In this document: in pieces, positions 1-6,110 of the stretch
How the letters are laid out: each line of letters starts with the position of its first letter
Numbering within the stretch: the first letter of the stretch is position 1
Source: Saprospiraceae bacterium
GTDB taxonomy: Bacteria; Bacteroidota; Bacteroidia; Chitinophagales; Saprospiraceae
Direction of reading: 5' to 3'
Assembly: GCA_027009605.1 (NCBI GenBank)
Contig: JALVCY010000615.1
Coordinates: forward strand, 1 to 7,356
Length of the DNA stretch: 7,356 bases
The notes under the pieces: generated by a model
What the model saw: only the letters and a program-made list of their open reading frames with translations
Told to the model about the DNA's origin: nothing
Database searches by the model: none
Program-made: the position numbers and the translations under genes

Positions 1-1
1 T

Positions 2-67
2 TGCTACTATCGCCTTTTATTGGATGGACAAGAAGCCTATGGTGGGCAGATAGTGATTAATAAATAA
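2..67 (+). CDS. C-terminal end of a T9SS-exported protein (partial)
   Basis: Reading frame 2 is open from the window edge and ends at TAA 65-67, giving 21 residues: CYYRLLLDGQ followed by EAYGGQIVINK. The pattern of an aromatic-rich strand, R-L-x-x-D-G, a G-G turn and a final hydrophobic strand ending in K is how type A sorting domains of the Bacteroidota type IX secretion system usually finish. The same layout closes the next gene (GLYVWRLVDDG, then GKVLVE). The protein would carry an N-terminal signal peptide outside this window and be exported across the outer membrane with removal of the sorting domain; that part is inference. A strong hairpin terminator begins seven bases after the stop, which supports this being a real gene end. 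With only 21 residues visible, the function of the body of the protein cannot be stated. Confidence 0.68.
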   Translation, partial: CYYRLLLDGQEAYGGQIVINK

Positions 68-73
68 ATTATT

Positions 74-106
74 GGCGTGTATCTTTTCGGAGATGCACGC
101 CTTTTT
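74..106 (+). terminator. Intrinsic (Rho-independent) terminator
   Basis: An 11-bp stem is formed by GGCGTGTATCT (74-84) and AGATGCACGCC (91-101), with one T-G wobble and a six-base loop TTTCGG. Five T residues follow (102-106). It lies just after the stop at 65-67 and before the ATG at 120, so it closes the upstream gene and separates it from the next one. Its position also argues against the in-frame TTG at 72 being a start codon. Confidence 0.88.
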
Positions 107-119
107 AAAATCTAGGCAT

Positions 120-1637
120 ATGAAAAAAATAATTCTATGTTGTTTGCTGTTGACGGTTCGATTACTACAGGCGCAGCCGGGGTTTATTAAGGTGTTTGAT
201 TCACTGGCAATGGATAAAAGTGAGTATCGGGATGTACTGGTTGATGAGGATACCGTTGTCTATTATTCTTCATCATACGACGAGAATCACACGATTGGGA
301 TGCGCTTTGTAAAAATGGATACCTTTGGAAATATTTTAGCCAATGTAATATATGCAGACAGTATCAATAAGCTAAAGACCCTACGATGGCGTAATAAAAT
401 AATTAAGACATCTGATGGTGGCTATATGATAGCTGGGGGAACCACACCGATTAATAAATTATATCTTCTAAAAGTCCACCACGATTTAAGTCTGGATTTT
501 CTGAAATTCTACGACAATCCTGTGGGCGTGGATTTTTCGGGGAATAGTAGTTTGTTGGAAGTGGATGATGGGTATATGATGGCGGGGGAGCAGGTAGCAG
601 ATGATTTTGAGAAGGACATCTTTGTCATTAAGACAAATAAGATAGGCGAACAATTATGGCGACAAACCTATCATTGGTCTAATACAGATGATGGAGTGTT
701 TGAAATAAAGTCTTTTGGGAATAATTCTTTCGTGTTGGGTGCAACGCAAGCAGAGCAAAGCAATGGCAATCAAGGTACATGGAATAAATCAGTATTATTC
801 AGCATTGATAGTATTGGTGAATTAAACTGGTTAAAAAAATCAAGTGCAGCGCCAAATAGAGGGCCTATAATAGATTTCGAGCTCCTGTCCGATAGCAGTT
901 GGATAGTGATTTCAGGGACATGGGAGTTAAATCCCCCGAGCAATGTGACTTATTGGACTCGACCGATGGTTTTACGTATGGATAAGGACTTTAATGTGCT
1001 GTGGGAGCGAATATATCCGATATTAAAACCCTATCAGTTTTTTACGGATTTGGAGCGAACGCCGGACGGTAACTTCTTAGCATCCGGTTGGATGAATATA
1101 GACTCTGGTCCAAGTACAAACGCATCAATAAAAGGGATGCATTTTAAGTTCAATGCATCGGGAGACACGATATGGACACGCTCCGACTCGGTGTATCCTG
1201 ATTCTCTAAGTGGCTATGACGGTACTCGTGTGACGGGGACGGCTATGCTATCGTCGGGTAGTATCATATCTGTGGGTTATGCGGAGCGCAATTGGTTGCT
1301 ACCCAATCCGGGCACGTATGGTTTTGTCATGAAGATGAGTCCGGACGGCTGCATAGACACCTTGAATTGTCACCCGGTAGCGGATTATGAGCCTTTTGTG
1401 CAAGCGGACGAGCTCCTAGTTTATCCCAATCCGGCACAAGACTATGTTACTTTTGCAGGGGCAATCAAAGGCGATGTTGTTATAACGGACTTGCTGGGTC
1501 GAGAAGTTAAGCGACTGAGAATGAATGGGTTGTCTCCTTCGGAGTGGTCGGTAGGCGATGTGGCTCGTGGTTTGTATGTCTGGCGGCTGGTGGATGATGG
1601 GGTTGTTTTGGATGTTGGGAAGGTTTTGGTGGAATAG
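120..1637 (+). CDS. Secreted beta-propeller-like protein with T9SS sorting domain
   Basis: The 505-residue protein begins with a signal peptide (MKKIILCCLLLTVRLLQA, likely cut near residue 18). It ends with a type A T9SS sorting domain at about 431-505, with the YPNPAQD motif at 435-441, LLGREV at 458-463 and GLYVWRLVDDG near 484-494. Between them are about seven degenerate repeats. Each pairs a 'DGGYMIAGG'-like strand with a 'lvl-K-D-x-x-G-x-x-W' strand; examples are GGYMIAGG 100-107, GYMMAGE 151-157, FVLGATQ 204-210, WIVISGTW 261-268, NFLASGW 318-324 and SIISVGY 381-387. This is typical of delta-60/PQQ-like propellers, so a seven-bladed propeller is inferred. No catalytic motif is visible, and the ligand or role (adhesion, binding) is unknown. 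The start at 120 is chosen because the signal peptide begins there and the upstream in-frame TTG at 72 lies against the terminator. No Shine-Dalgarno sequence is obvious, as is usual for Bacteroidota. Confidence 0.85.
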   Translation: MKKIILCCLLLTVRLLQAQPGFIKVFDSLAMDKSEYRDVLVDEDTVVYYSSSYDENHTIGMRFVKMDTFGNILANVIYADSINKLKTLRWRNKIIKTSDGGYMIAGGTTPINKLYLLKVHHDLSLDFLKFYDNPVGVDFSGNSSLLEVDDGYMMAGEQVADDFEKDIFVIKTNKIGEQLWRQTYHWSNTDDGVFEIKSFGNNSFVLGATQAEQSNGNQGTWNKSVLFSIDSIGELNWLKKSSAAPNRGPIIDFELLSDSSWIVISGTWELNPPSNVTYWTRPMVLRMDKDFNVLWERIYPILKPYQFFTDLERTPDGNFLASGWMNIDSGPSTNASIKGMHFKFNASGDTIWTRSDSVYPDSLSGYDGTRVTGTAMLSSGSIISVGYAERNWLLPNPGTYGFVMKMSPDGCIDTLNCHPVADYEPFVQADELLVYPNPAQDYVTFAGAIKGDVVITDLLGREVKRLRMNGLSPSEWSVGDVARGLYVWRLVDDGVVLDVGKVLVE

Positions 1638-1642
1638 GATGG

Positions 1643-1749
1643 ATTGTGCCTTCGGTGTTCAATTTGTCCTTCGGACGTTCAATTTGTCCTTCGGACGTTC
1701 AATTTGTCCTTCGGACGTTCAACTTGCCTTCGGCGTTCAAGTAGCAAGA
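1643..1749 (+). repeat. Tandem array of ~20-bp hairpin-forming units
   Basis: Three perfect copies of GTTCAATTTGTCCTTCGGAC (1657-1676, 1677-1696, 1697-1716) are flanked by degenerate units: GTGCCTTCGGT on the left, and an 18-bp unit on the right (1717-1734) followed by GTTCAAGTAGCAAGA. Each full unit contains a small stem (GTCC-TTC-GGAC). In the divergent unit this becomes GCC-TTC-GGC, so both sides of the stem change together. The last 26 bp (1724-1749) recur exactly in inverse orientation at 6111-6136. The array begins right after the stop codon of the preceding gene. It is not a CRISPR, because no unique spacers separate the units. Function is unknown. Confidence 0.85.
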
Positions 1750-1788
1750 GCTTTTGGTCGCCTACCCGTTATACCGTTCTTGATAGAA

Positions 1789-1821
1789 CACGGATTTGAC
1801 GGATTTTCACGGATTATGGAT
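1789..1821 (+). repeat. Short-period repeat, CACGGATTT units
   Basis: Three consecutive 9-10 bp units (CACGGATTT, GACGGATTTT, CACGGATTAT) and a partial fourth (GGAT) are seen directly. A degenerate remnant (ATACGGATTTGCTGAC) occurs at about 2279-2294, just before the second TTTCGTG element. I recall similar CACGGATT strings in spacers of other environmental bacterial genomes, but could not verify this here. Confidence 0.65.
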
Positions 1822-1830
1822 ACTTCATTA

Positions 1831-1861
1831 TTCGACATTCAGCATTCGACATTCGATATTC
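1831..1861 (+). repeat. 7-bp tandem repeat, TTCGACA units
   Basis: Four consecutive heptamers (TTCGACA, TTCAGCA, TTCGACA, TTCGATA) plus a partial TTC follow each other without a gap. They sit nine bases after the CACGGATT repeat and 15 bases before the TTTCGTG element. No coding or regulatory role can be read from it. Confidence 0.7.
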
Positions 1862-1876
1862 TGACTGGGGACAGAT

Positions 1877-2029
1877 GGTAATTGTTTGATTTTAGCCTTA
1901 GGCTTCGTGTCTTTCGTGGTTCAAGCGAGTTCAAATGTACACGTCATATTTTCGTGTCTTTCGTGTTTTTCGTGGTTAAAAAAAGTCGTGTCTTTCGTGG
2001 AAAAAAAAGTCGTGGTTTTCGTGGTTCAA
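1877..2029 (+). repeat. TTTCGTG-rich repeat element, copy A (short form)
   Basis: The element opens with GGTAATTGTTTGATTTTAGC and continues as runs of TTTCGTG/TTTCGTGG broken by A-tracts (AAAAAAAGTCGTG), ending in TTTTCGTGGTTCAA. Bases 1905-2029 match 2396-2520 with one mismatch (1925 G versus 2416 A). The segment CGAGTTCAAATGTACACGTC (1926-1945) is the only part not built of the TTTCGTG unit. The strand is strongly asymmetric (T/G-rich with A-tracts) and all frames translate to low-complexity VFRG/KKSR strings, so it is taken as non-coding. Confidence 0.85.
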
Positions 2030-2030
2030 A

Positions 2031-2298
2031 CATCATGGGTGGTGGATTGCTAAGCAAGGAGCGCAGCGCAGTGATTGGTGAGCCAAGAATGGAGCAAGGA
2101 AGATAAACACAAGCACTGTCGTCTGCCGGAACAGAAGCCCTACTTTCAAAAAATCATTGTGCGAACGATTTGGCTCACCCACCGATTCCTATCGGTGCTC
2201 CGCCAACTTTGCCGTCCTTCGTCGGCAAAGGCTGCGAGCTTAGCGATTCGGAGCGGAGTCACGGAAAACAAACACATGATACGGATTTGCTGACAAAA
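2031..2298. other. Spacer between repeat copies, with inverted repeats; no gene recognised
   Basis: This stretch holds no credible gene. It contains a 10-bp inverted repeat, GGTGAGCCAA (2077-2086) and TTGGCTCACC (2170-2179), and two tight hairpins: ACCGAT-TCCT-ATCGGT (2181-2196) and CTTTGCCG with CGGCAAAG (2207-2230, eight-base loop). GCTAAGC (2049-2055) and GCTTAGC (2238-2244) are also reverse complements. Open frames here carry no recognisable protein motif. A structured RNA, a decayed mobile fragment or chance are all possible; no known RNA family was recognised. Confidence 0.45.
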
Positions 2299-2520
2299 GG
2301 TAGTTGTTTGATTTTAGCTTAGGTTTGGAAATTTTTCGTGTCTTTCGTGTCTTTCGTGGTTCAAAAAAAGTCGTGTCTTTCGTGGTTAAAAAAAGTCGTG
2401 TCTTTCGTGGTTCAAACGAGTTCAAATGTACACGTCATATTTTCGTGTCTTTCGTGTTTTTCGTGGTTAAAAAAAGTCGTGTCTTTCGTGGAAAAAAAAG
2501 TCGTGGTTTTCGTGGTTCAA
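2299..2520 (+). repeat. TTTCGTG-rich repeat element, copy B (expanded form)
   Basis: It starts with GGTAGTTGTTTGATTTTAGC, matching copy A except for one base. Its 3' part (2396-2520) is nearly identical to copy A. Between these it carries extra material absent from copy A: two further ~25-bp units (an A7 tract followed by GTCGTGTCTTTCGTGGTT, at about 2363-2387 and 2388-2412) and a longer TTTCGTG run at 2334-2360. The same element therefore exists here in two lengths differing by whole units, which points to slippage or unit-wise recombination after duplication. It ends about 126 bp before the nucleotidyltransferase start. Confidence 0.85.
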
Positions 2521-2646
2521 TACCAACGGTGCTTAGCACATTTGGTCGTCTAAATCCCATTAAAACACAAAATATTTTCGGGGAATGTGTATATTACCGT
2601 AATTCTTTATACCTTCGGGGCGAAATGCGCAGAAGAAATTGAAGAA

Positions 2647-3663
2647 ATGGTTTTGAAAGAGAAAAAAATAAAGGCAGTTATCCCCGTAGCCGGAGTCGGC
2701 ACGAAGCTTCGTCCGCACACTTTTACGCAGCCTAAGCCGTTGATTCCGGTAGCCGGGAAGCCGATTATATCGCATATTATCGACCAATTTTTACGGGTAG
2801 GGATAGATGATTTTGTCATTATTATCGGCTACTTGGGAGATAAGATAAGGCAGTATGTGAAAGAGACGTATCCAAACCTAAAGGTGGAATTTGTCTATCA
2901 AGAAAAGAGATTGGGCTTGGGTCACGCTATTTGGACGGCTTCCAAGGCTTTTGGTGGGGCGGATGAGCTGATTGTGGCGCTGGGAGATACGATTTTGGAT
3001 TTGGATTATCAGGCTTTCTTAGATGTGAAGGGCTCCTGTGTAGGGGTGAGTGTGGTGAAAACACCATCAGATTTTGGGATTGTAGAAGTGGGTAGTAACG
3101 GGTATATTACGAAAGCAGTCGAAAAGCCTACGGTGCCTACGTCCAACTTGGCGATTGTCGGGATATACAAACTGACCAATATACCCCGGTTAACAAAAGC
3201 ATTACAGCAACTTATCGAAGGAGAAGAAGGCGAAGGTGTGGAGTTTCACCTAACCGATGCTTTGATGACGATGATAAGGGAAGGGGAGAAAATTTCTATC
3301 TTTCAAGTCAATAAATGGTTTGACTGTGGAAAGCGGGATGTGTTGTTAGAAACCAATGCGACTTTGTTGGGATTAATGGATTCGCCGAGTGTGGACTTGG
3401 AGAGTTTTGAGCAGACTATTATCATTCATCCGGTGGCTATCGGTGACAATTGTACCATCAAAAACTCGATTATCGGCCCGAATGTCACTATTGGCAGAAA
3501 TTCGACGGTGGTGAGTTCAGTGGTGGATAATTCCATTATCGGTTCTTTTGCCGAGTTACGAGAAATTGTTTTACGCAAGTCCATCGTGGGCAATGATGCT
3601 TTGGTCAAAGGGCAGCATGTAAGCTTGAATATCGGGGAGAATACGGAAATTGAATTTGGGTAA
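2647..3663 (+). CDS. Sugar-phosphate nucleotidyltransferase (NDP-sugar synthase) with left-handed beta-helix tail
   Basis: The 338-residue product belongs to the family that joins a sugar 1-phosphate to an NTP, releasing pyrophosphate, in the cytoplasm. Visible motifs are the nucleotide-binding loop AGVGTKLRP (15-23), QPKPLIPVAGKPI with the family lysine (28-40), GLGHA (90-94), the metal-binding ALGDT (111-115), VEKP (158-161) and WFDCGK (224-229). From about residue 260 a hexapeptide-type beta-helix follows (VAIGDNCTI, NSIIGPNVTIG, SSVVDNSIIG, KSIVGNDALV), as in RmlA-long, ManC-like and GlmU-like enzymes. The exact sugar and nucleotide (glucose/dTTP, mannose/GTP or other) cannot be told from these motifs. 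ATG 2647 is preferred over an in-frame GTG at 2587 because the beta-strand leading to the nucleotide loop follows closely and the extra 20 residues look non-native. It probably supplies an activated sugar for surface polysaccharide or protein glycosylation; no glycosyltransferase gene adjoins it. Confidence 0.87.
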   Translation: MVLKEKKIKAVIPVAGVGTKLRPHTFTQPKPLIPVAGKPIISHIIDQFLRVGIDDFVIIIGYLGDKIRQYVKETYPNLKVEFVYQEKRLGLGHAIWTASKAFGGADELIVALGDTILDLDYQAFLDVKGSCVGVSVVKTPSDFGIVEVGSNGYITKAVEKPTVPTSNLAIVGIYKLTNIPRLTKALQQLIEGEEGEGVEFHLTDALMTMIREGEKISIFQVNKWFDCGKRDVLLETNATLLGLMDSPSVDLESFEQTIIIHPVAIGDNCTIKNSIIGPNVTIGRNSTVVSSVVDNSIIGSFAELREIVLRKSIVGNDALVKGQHVSLNIGENTEIEFG

Positions 3664-3718
3664 CTATTTTGGGGTAAATCATGTTAGATAGTTACAAATT
3701 TGGATAACAAACAGAACC

Positions 3719-4705
3719 TTGCTACTACTCTTTAATAATACAAAATTTTTGTCGGCAATATTTCTAATTTTCTATCTGTTGATTATTAGATTTTATGGCT
3801 TTTTGCATCCTGTTCCTGTGGTTGAAGGTGGGGGGGTATTGTATGGGCTGTTGGTTGAGTTATTAGGTGCGAATGCACTTGTTTTTGCTATTTTGGGGGC
3901 GGTGATGAGCTTTGTGGTTGCGATGATATTAAATAGGATGGTTTTTGAGCGGCGGATAGGGTATCATCGAGATTATTTTGTGGCTCTGATATATATATTG
4001 CTGTCCGGTAGTTTGTTGGCGTTTCAGACGTTGACGCCCTATTTGGCGGGGAGTGTGTTTATCTTGTTGGCTATCAATATGTTGTTTGAATTGTCCAAAG
4101 AACATGATAGACGGGAAAAAATATATTATGCCGGCTTGTTTATTGGGATTGCGGGATTATTTACGCCTTATTATTTTATATTTATCGTGCCGGCGATGCT
4201 TTCTATGTTTTTATTCGGGCCTTTTCGGTTAAAGGAGATATTGGCATTGCTATTGGGGTGGGTCAATCCGGTTATCTTGGTCGGGGTGGGCTATTACTTG
4301 GTGGATGGGTTTGACTATTTTTGGAAGACGAGCTTTACTTTTGACTATGCCTTGTATCTATTGTTTAACCATTGGGACTGGGAGACATATAGCATCTTAG
4401 CTATTTTTATATTACTAGTGGTCGTGGCGGTTTTGATGCAGCCTTTACTCATGCTCAAGCAGCAGCATTTGTCAAAAAGATATATTCGGGTAATGTATAA
4501 TTTCTTGTTTGCGGCTGTTGGAAGCCTGCTGTTTATGGAGCTCGACAAACTTCCTTATTTGTATCTGCCTGTTTTGTTTTTAGCTTTTCTTTTCGGGGTC
4601 TATTACAAGCGTCGCAATGGAGATATTAGCTTGGCTATGGAGCTTTTTCATTTAGTTGCATTTATTTTAGTGTTCTTTAATCTGTATGTTTTTCATCTGG
4701 GATAG
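3719..4705 (+). CDS. Polytopic inner-membrane protein, DUF6427-like
   Basis: The 328-residue protein is dominated by about ten hydrophobic segments, at roughly 11-29, 50-75, 86-105, 108-124, 136-167 (probably two), 175-195, 224-246, 258-273, 278-296 and 305-325. Features such as ALIYILLSGSLLAFQTLTPYL, the 'FILLAINMLFEL' helix, GLFIGIAGLF and the GPFRLKE turn resemble Bacteroidota DUF6427 membrane proteins as I remember them. The function of that family is not established and no catalytic motif is evident. There is no ATG at the N-terminus. The frame is closed by TAG 3689-3691, and TTG 3719 is the first plausible start, placing the first membrane helix normally; the start is therefore uncertain by a few codons. 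It follows the nucleotidyltransferase by 55 bp on the same strand, so co-transcription is possible. A weak alternative is a polysaccharide-related transporter or polymerase. Confidence 0.72.
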   Translation: MLLLFNNTKFLSAIFLIFYLLIIRFYGFLHPVPVVEGGGVLYGLLVELLGANALVFAILGAVMSFVVAMILNRMVFERRIGYHRDYFVALIYILLSGSLLAFQTLTPYLAGSVFILLAINMLFELSKEHDRREKIYYAGLFIGIAGLFTPYYFIFIVPAMLSMFLFGPFRLKEILALLLGWVNPVILVGVGYYLVDGFDYFWKTSFTFDYALYLLFNHWDWETYSILAIFILLVVVAVLMQPLLMLKQQHLSKRYIRVMYNFLFAAVGSLLFMELDKLPYLYLPVLFLAFLFGVYYKRRNGDISLAMELFHLVAFILVFFNLYVFHLG

Positions 4706-4751
4706 TAGAAGGGGCAAAGATAACCTGCCCGAATCTGTGTGCAAATCCATA

Positions 4752-4807
4752 AAACAATCCAAAAATCCATGCGTTTAATTGCTGTGATTATTTAGCAGGG
4801 ATTGTTT
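4752..4807. promoter_or_regulatory. Inverted and direct repeats upstream of nadA (possible operator or RNA structure)
   Basis: In the 209-bp spacer before nadA, AAACAATCC (4752-4760) pairs with GGATTGTTT (4799-4807), a perfect 9-bp inverted repeat with a 38-base interval. AAATCCAT also occurs twice (4743-4750 and 4763-4770), 20 bp apart, flanking the left arm. NAD biosynthesis genes are commonly controlled by repressors such as NrtR or by riboswitches, but I do not recognise a specific known site here. This is a candidate only. Confidence 0.25.
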
Positions 4808-4914
4808 GGGTAAAAGACGCCTATTTGTCTCCAGATTCCCTGTTGAGTAGTCATCATGCTTAAAATGCCCAAACCATCAAATTTTTGCCGAAAGGCATCA
4901 TAAAACCAATCAAA

Positions 4915-5925
4915 ATGCAGGATGAATTAGTTTTTGCGACTAAAGAATTGAATAACACAGGCTTTTTGGATATAGAGGTAGATCCGACTTTGGATTTATT
5001 TGAAGAAATCAATAGGCTGAAAAAGGAGAAAAATGCCATTATTTTGGCACATTATTATCAGGAGAGTGATATTCAGGATATAGCGGATTATGTGGGCGAT
5101 AGTTTAGGGCTTTCGCAAGAAGCGGCAGAGACGGATGCGGATATCATTGTGTTTGCCGGAGTTCACTTTATGGCGGAGACGGCCAAAATTCTTTCTCCGA
5201 ATAAAAAAGTTTTATTACCGGATTTGAAGGCCGGATGCTCGTTGGCAGACTCTGCTCCGGCTCCGCTTTTTAAGTTGTTTAAGGAAAAATACCCCGATCA
5301 TGTGGTGGTGAGCTATGTGAATACGACCGCCGAAATGAAGACCTTAACAGATTTGTGCTGTACTTCGACTAATGCGGTACATATCATTGATAGTATTCCG
5401 AAAGATAAGCCGATTATATTTGCGCCGGATATTAATCTTGGTCGTTATTTGGTGAAGAAGACGGGGCGGGATATGGTCTTATGGAACGGCTCTTGTATGG
5501 TGCATGAGATTTTCTCTGTCGAAAAAATAACGAAGCTGAAAATTCGCCATCCGGAAGCCAAATTGATTGCTCACCCTGAGTGCGAAGCGGTGATTTTGGA
5601 TCAAGCAGATTTTATAGGCTCGACTTCAGGCCTGCTGAAATATACCAAGGAAAATCCGGCTACGACCTTCATTGTCGCTACCGAACCGGGGATTATACAC
5701 CAAATGGAGAAATCCAGCCCGGAAAAAACATTTATCGCCGCACCACCCAATAATATGTGTGCGTGCAATGAATGCCCACACATGCGCTTGAATACGTTGG
5801 AAAAACTATACCTTTGCCTAAAGTATGAATTGCCGGAGGTAACTGTCCCCGAGCAAATTATCAAAGATGCCCGTGTATCCATTGATAAGATGCTGGAGAT
5901 TTCTGCCAAAGCAGGCTTACTTTAA
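4915..5925 (+). CDS. nadA: Quinolinate synthase NadA
   Basis: This 336-residue enzyme condenses iminoaspartate with dihydroxyacetone phosphate to give quinolinate, the pyridine precursor of NAD, using an oxygen-sensitive [4Fe-4S] cluster in the cytoplasm. Family hallmarks are present: AHYYQ (45-49), YVGDSLGLS (59-67), PDLKAGCSLAD (102-112), NTTAEMK (136-142), LWNGSCMVHE (189-198), AHPEC (219-223), GSTSGL (235-240) and NNMCACNECPHM (279-290). The three expected cluster ligands are Cys108, Cys194 and Cys287, and all are intact; extra cysteines 282 and 284 make a C-x-C-x-x-C arrangement. His46 and His220 match the conserved active-site histidines. The length is normal for the longer, Bacteroidota-type NadA. 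ATG 4915 is chosen over an in-frame TTG at 4885, whose extra residues overlap a TGCC-GAAA-GGCA hairpin (4886-4897). NadB, the usual partner making iminoaspartate, is not in this window. Confidence 0.95.
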   Translation: MQDELVFATKELNNTGFLDIEVDPTLDLFEEINRLKKEKNAIILAHYYQESDIQDIADYVGDSLGLSQEAAETDADIIVFAGVHFMAETAKILSPNKKVLLPDLKAGCSLADSAPAPLFKLFKEKYPDHVVVSYVNTTAEMKTLTDLCCTSTNAVHIIDSIPKDKPIIFAPDINLGRYLVKKTGRDMVLWNGSCMVHEIFSVEKITKLKIRHPEAKLIAHPECEAVILDQADFIGSTSGLLKYTKENPATTFIVATEPGIIHQMEKSSPEKTFIAAPPNNMCACNECPHMRLNTLEKLYLCLKYELPEVTVPEQIIKDARVSIDKMLEISAKAGLL

Positions 5926-5964
5926 AACAACATAGCGGCACATAAAGTCGTTTTAGCACCTAGT

Positions 5965-5981
5965 CTATCGGTTTTCGGTAG
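5965..5981 (+). terminator. Weak hairpin after nadA (possible terminator)
   Basis: CTATCG (5965-5970) pairs with CGGTAG (5976-5981), including one T-G wobble, around a GTTTT loop, 40 bp after the nadA stop. No T-tract follows (GTATTTGCC), so an intrinsic terminator is doubtful. A second short palindrome, CCAT-GCT-ATGG, lies at 5990-6000. Confidence 0.25.
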
Positions 5982-6033
5982 GGTATTTGCCATGCTATGG
6001 TGTAATTAACTTAAGTTTTGGTACACCGGTGTA

Positions 6034-6053
6034 GCGGTTTAACGGTTTAGCGG
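6034..6053 (+). repeat. 8-bp tandem repeat, GCGGTTTA units
   Basis: GCGGTTTA, ACGGTTTA and GCGG follow each other directly. It adjoins the palindrome TACACCGGTGTA and is followed 19 bp later by a purine-rich run of GGTAAAA, GGTAAA and GGGTCAAA units (6073-6093). It resembles in style, not in sequence, the other short-period repeats at 1789-1861. Confidence 0.5.
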
Positions 6054-6110
6054 GCCGGATGGTTAGATTAATGGTAAAAGGTAAAGGGTCAAAGGAAGGC
6101 AGGAAAGAAA

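Noticed and set aside
72..119. TTG 72 as start of the T9SS propeller gene
   Set aside because: It would place the terminator hairpin inside the coding sequence and bury the signal peptide 16 residues in; ATG 120 fits better.
1657..1716. Possible CRISPR array
   Set aside because: The 20-bp units abut each other with no unique spacers, and no cas genes are present.
1558..2106. Open frames of 107 and 74 codons after the propeller gene
   Set aside because: The first overlaps the end of the T9SS gene in another frame and translates the hairpin-unit repeat; the second is mostly low-complexity VFRG/KKSR from the TTTCGTG repeat. No family motif is seen.
2240..2642. Open frames on both strands through the second TTTCGTG element
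   Set aside because: They stay open because the repeat lacks stop codons; the products are repetitive and have no recognisable domain or start context.
2587..2646. GTG 2587 as start of the nucleotidyltransferase
   Set aside because: The extra 20 residues are unlike the family, whose N-terminus normally lies a few residues before the nucleotide-binding loop; ATG 2647 fits.
3718..3726. CTTGCTACT shared with the repeat end at 6112-6120
   Set aside because: Only nine bases match and the flanks differ; this is within chance.
4712..4730. GGGCA/TGCCC hairpin as terminator of the DUF6427-like gene
   Set aside because: The stem is only 5 bp and no T-tract follows.
6022..6033. Perfect palindrome TACACCGGTGTA as an operator
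   Set aside because: One or two 12-bp palindromes are expected by chance in a window of this size, and it lies about 300 bp from the nearest downstream start.
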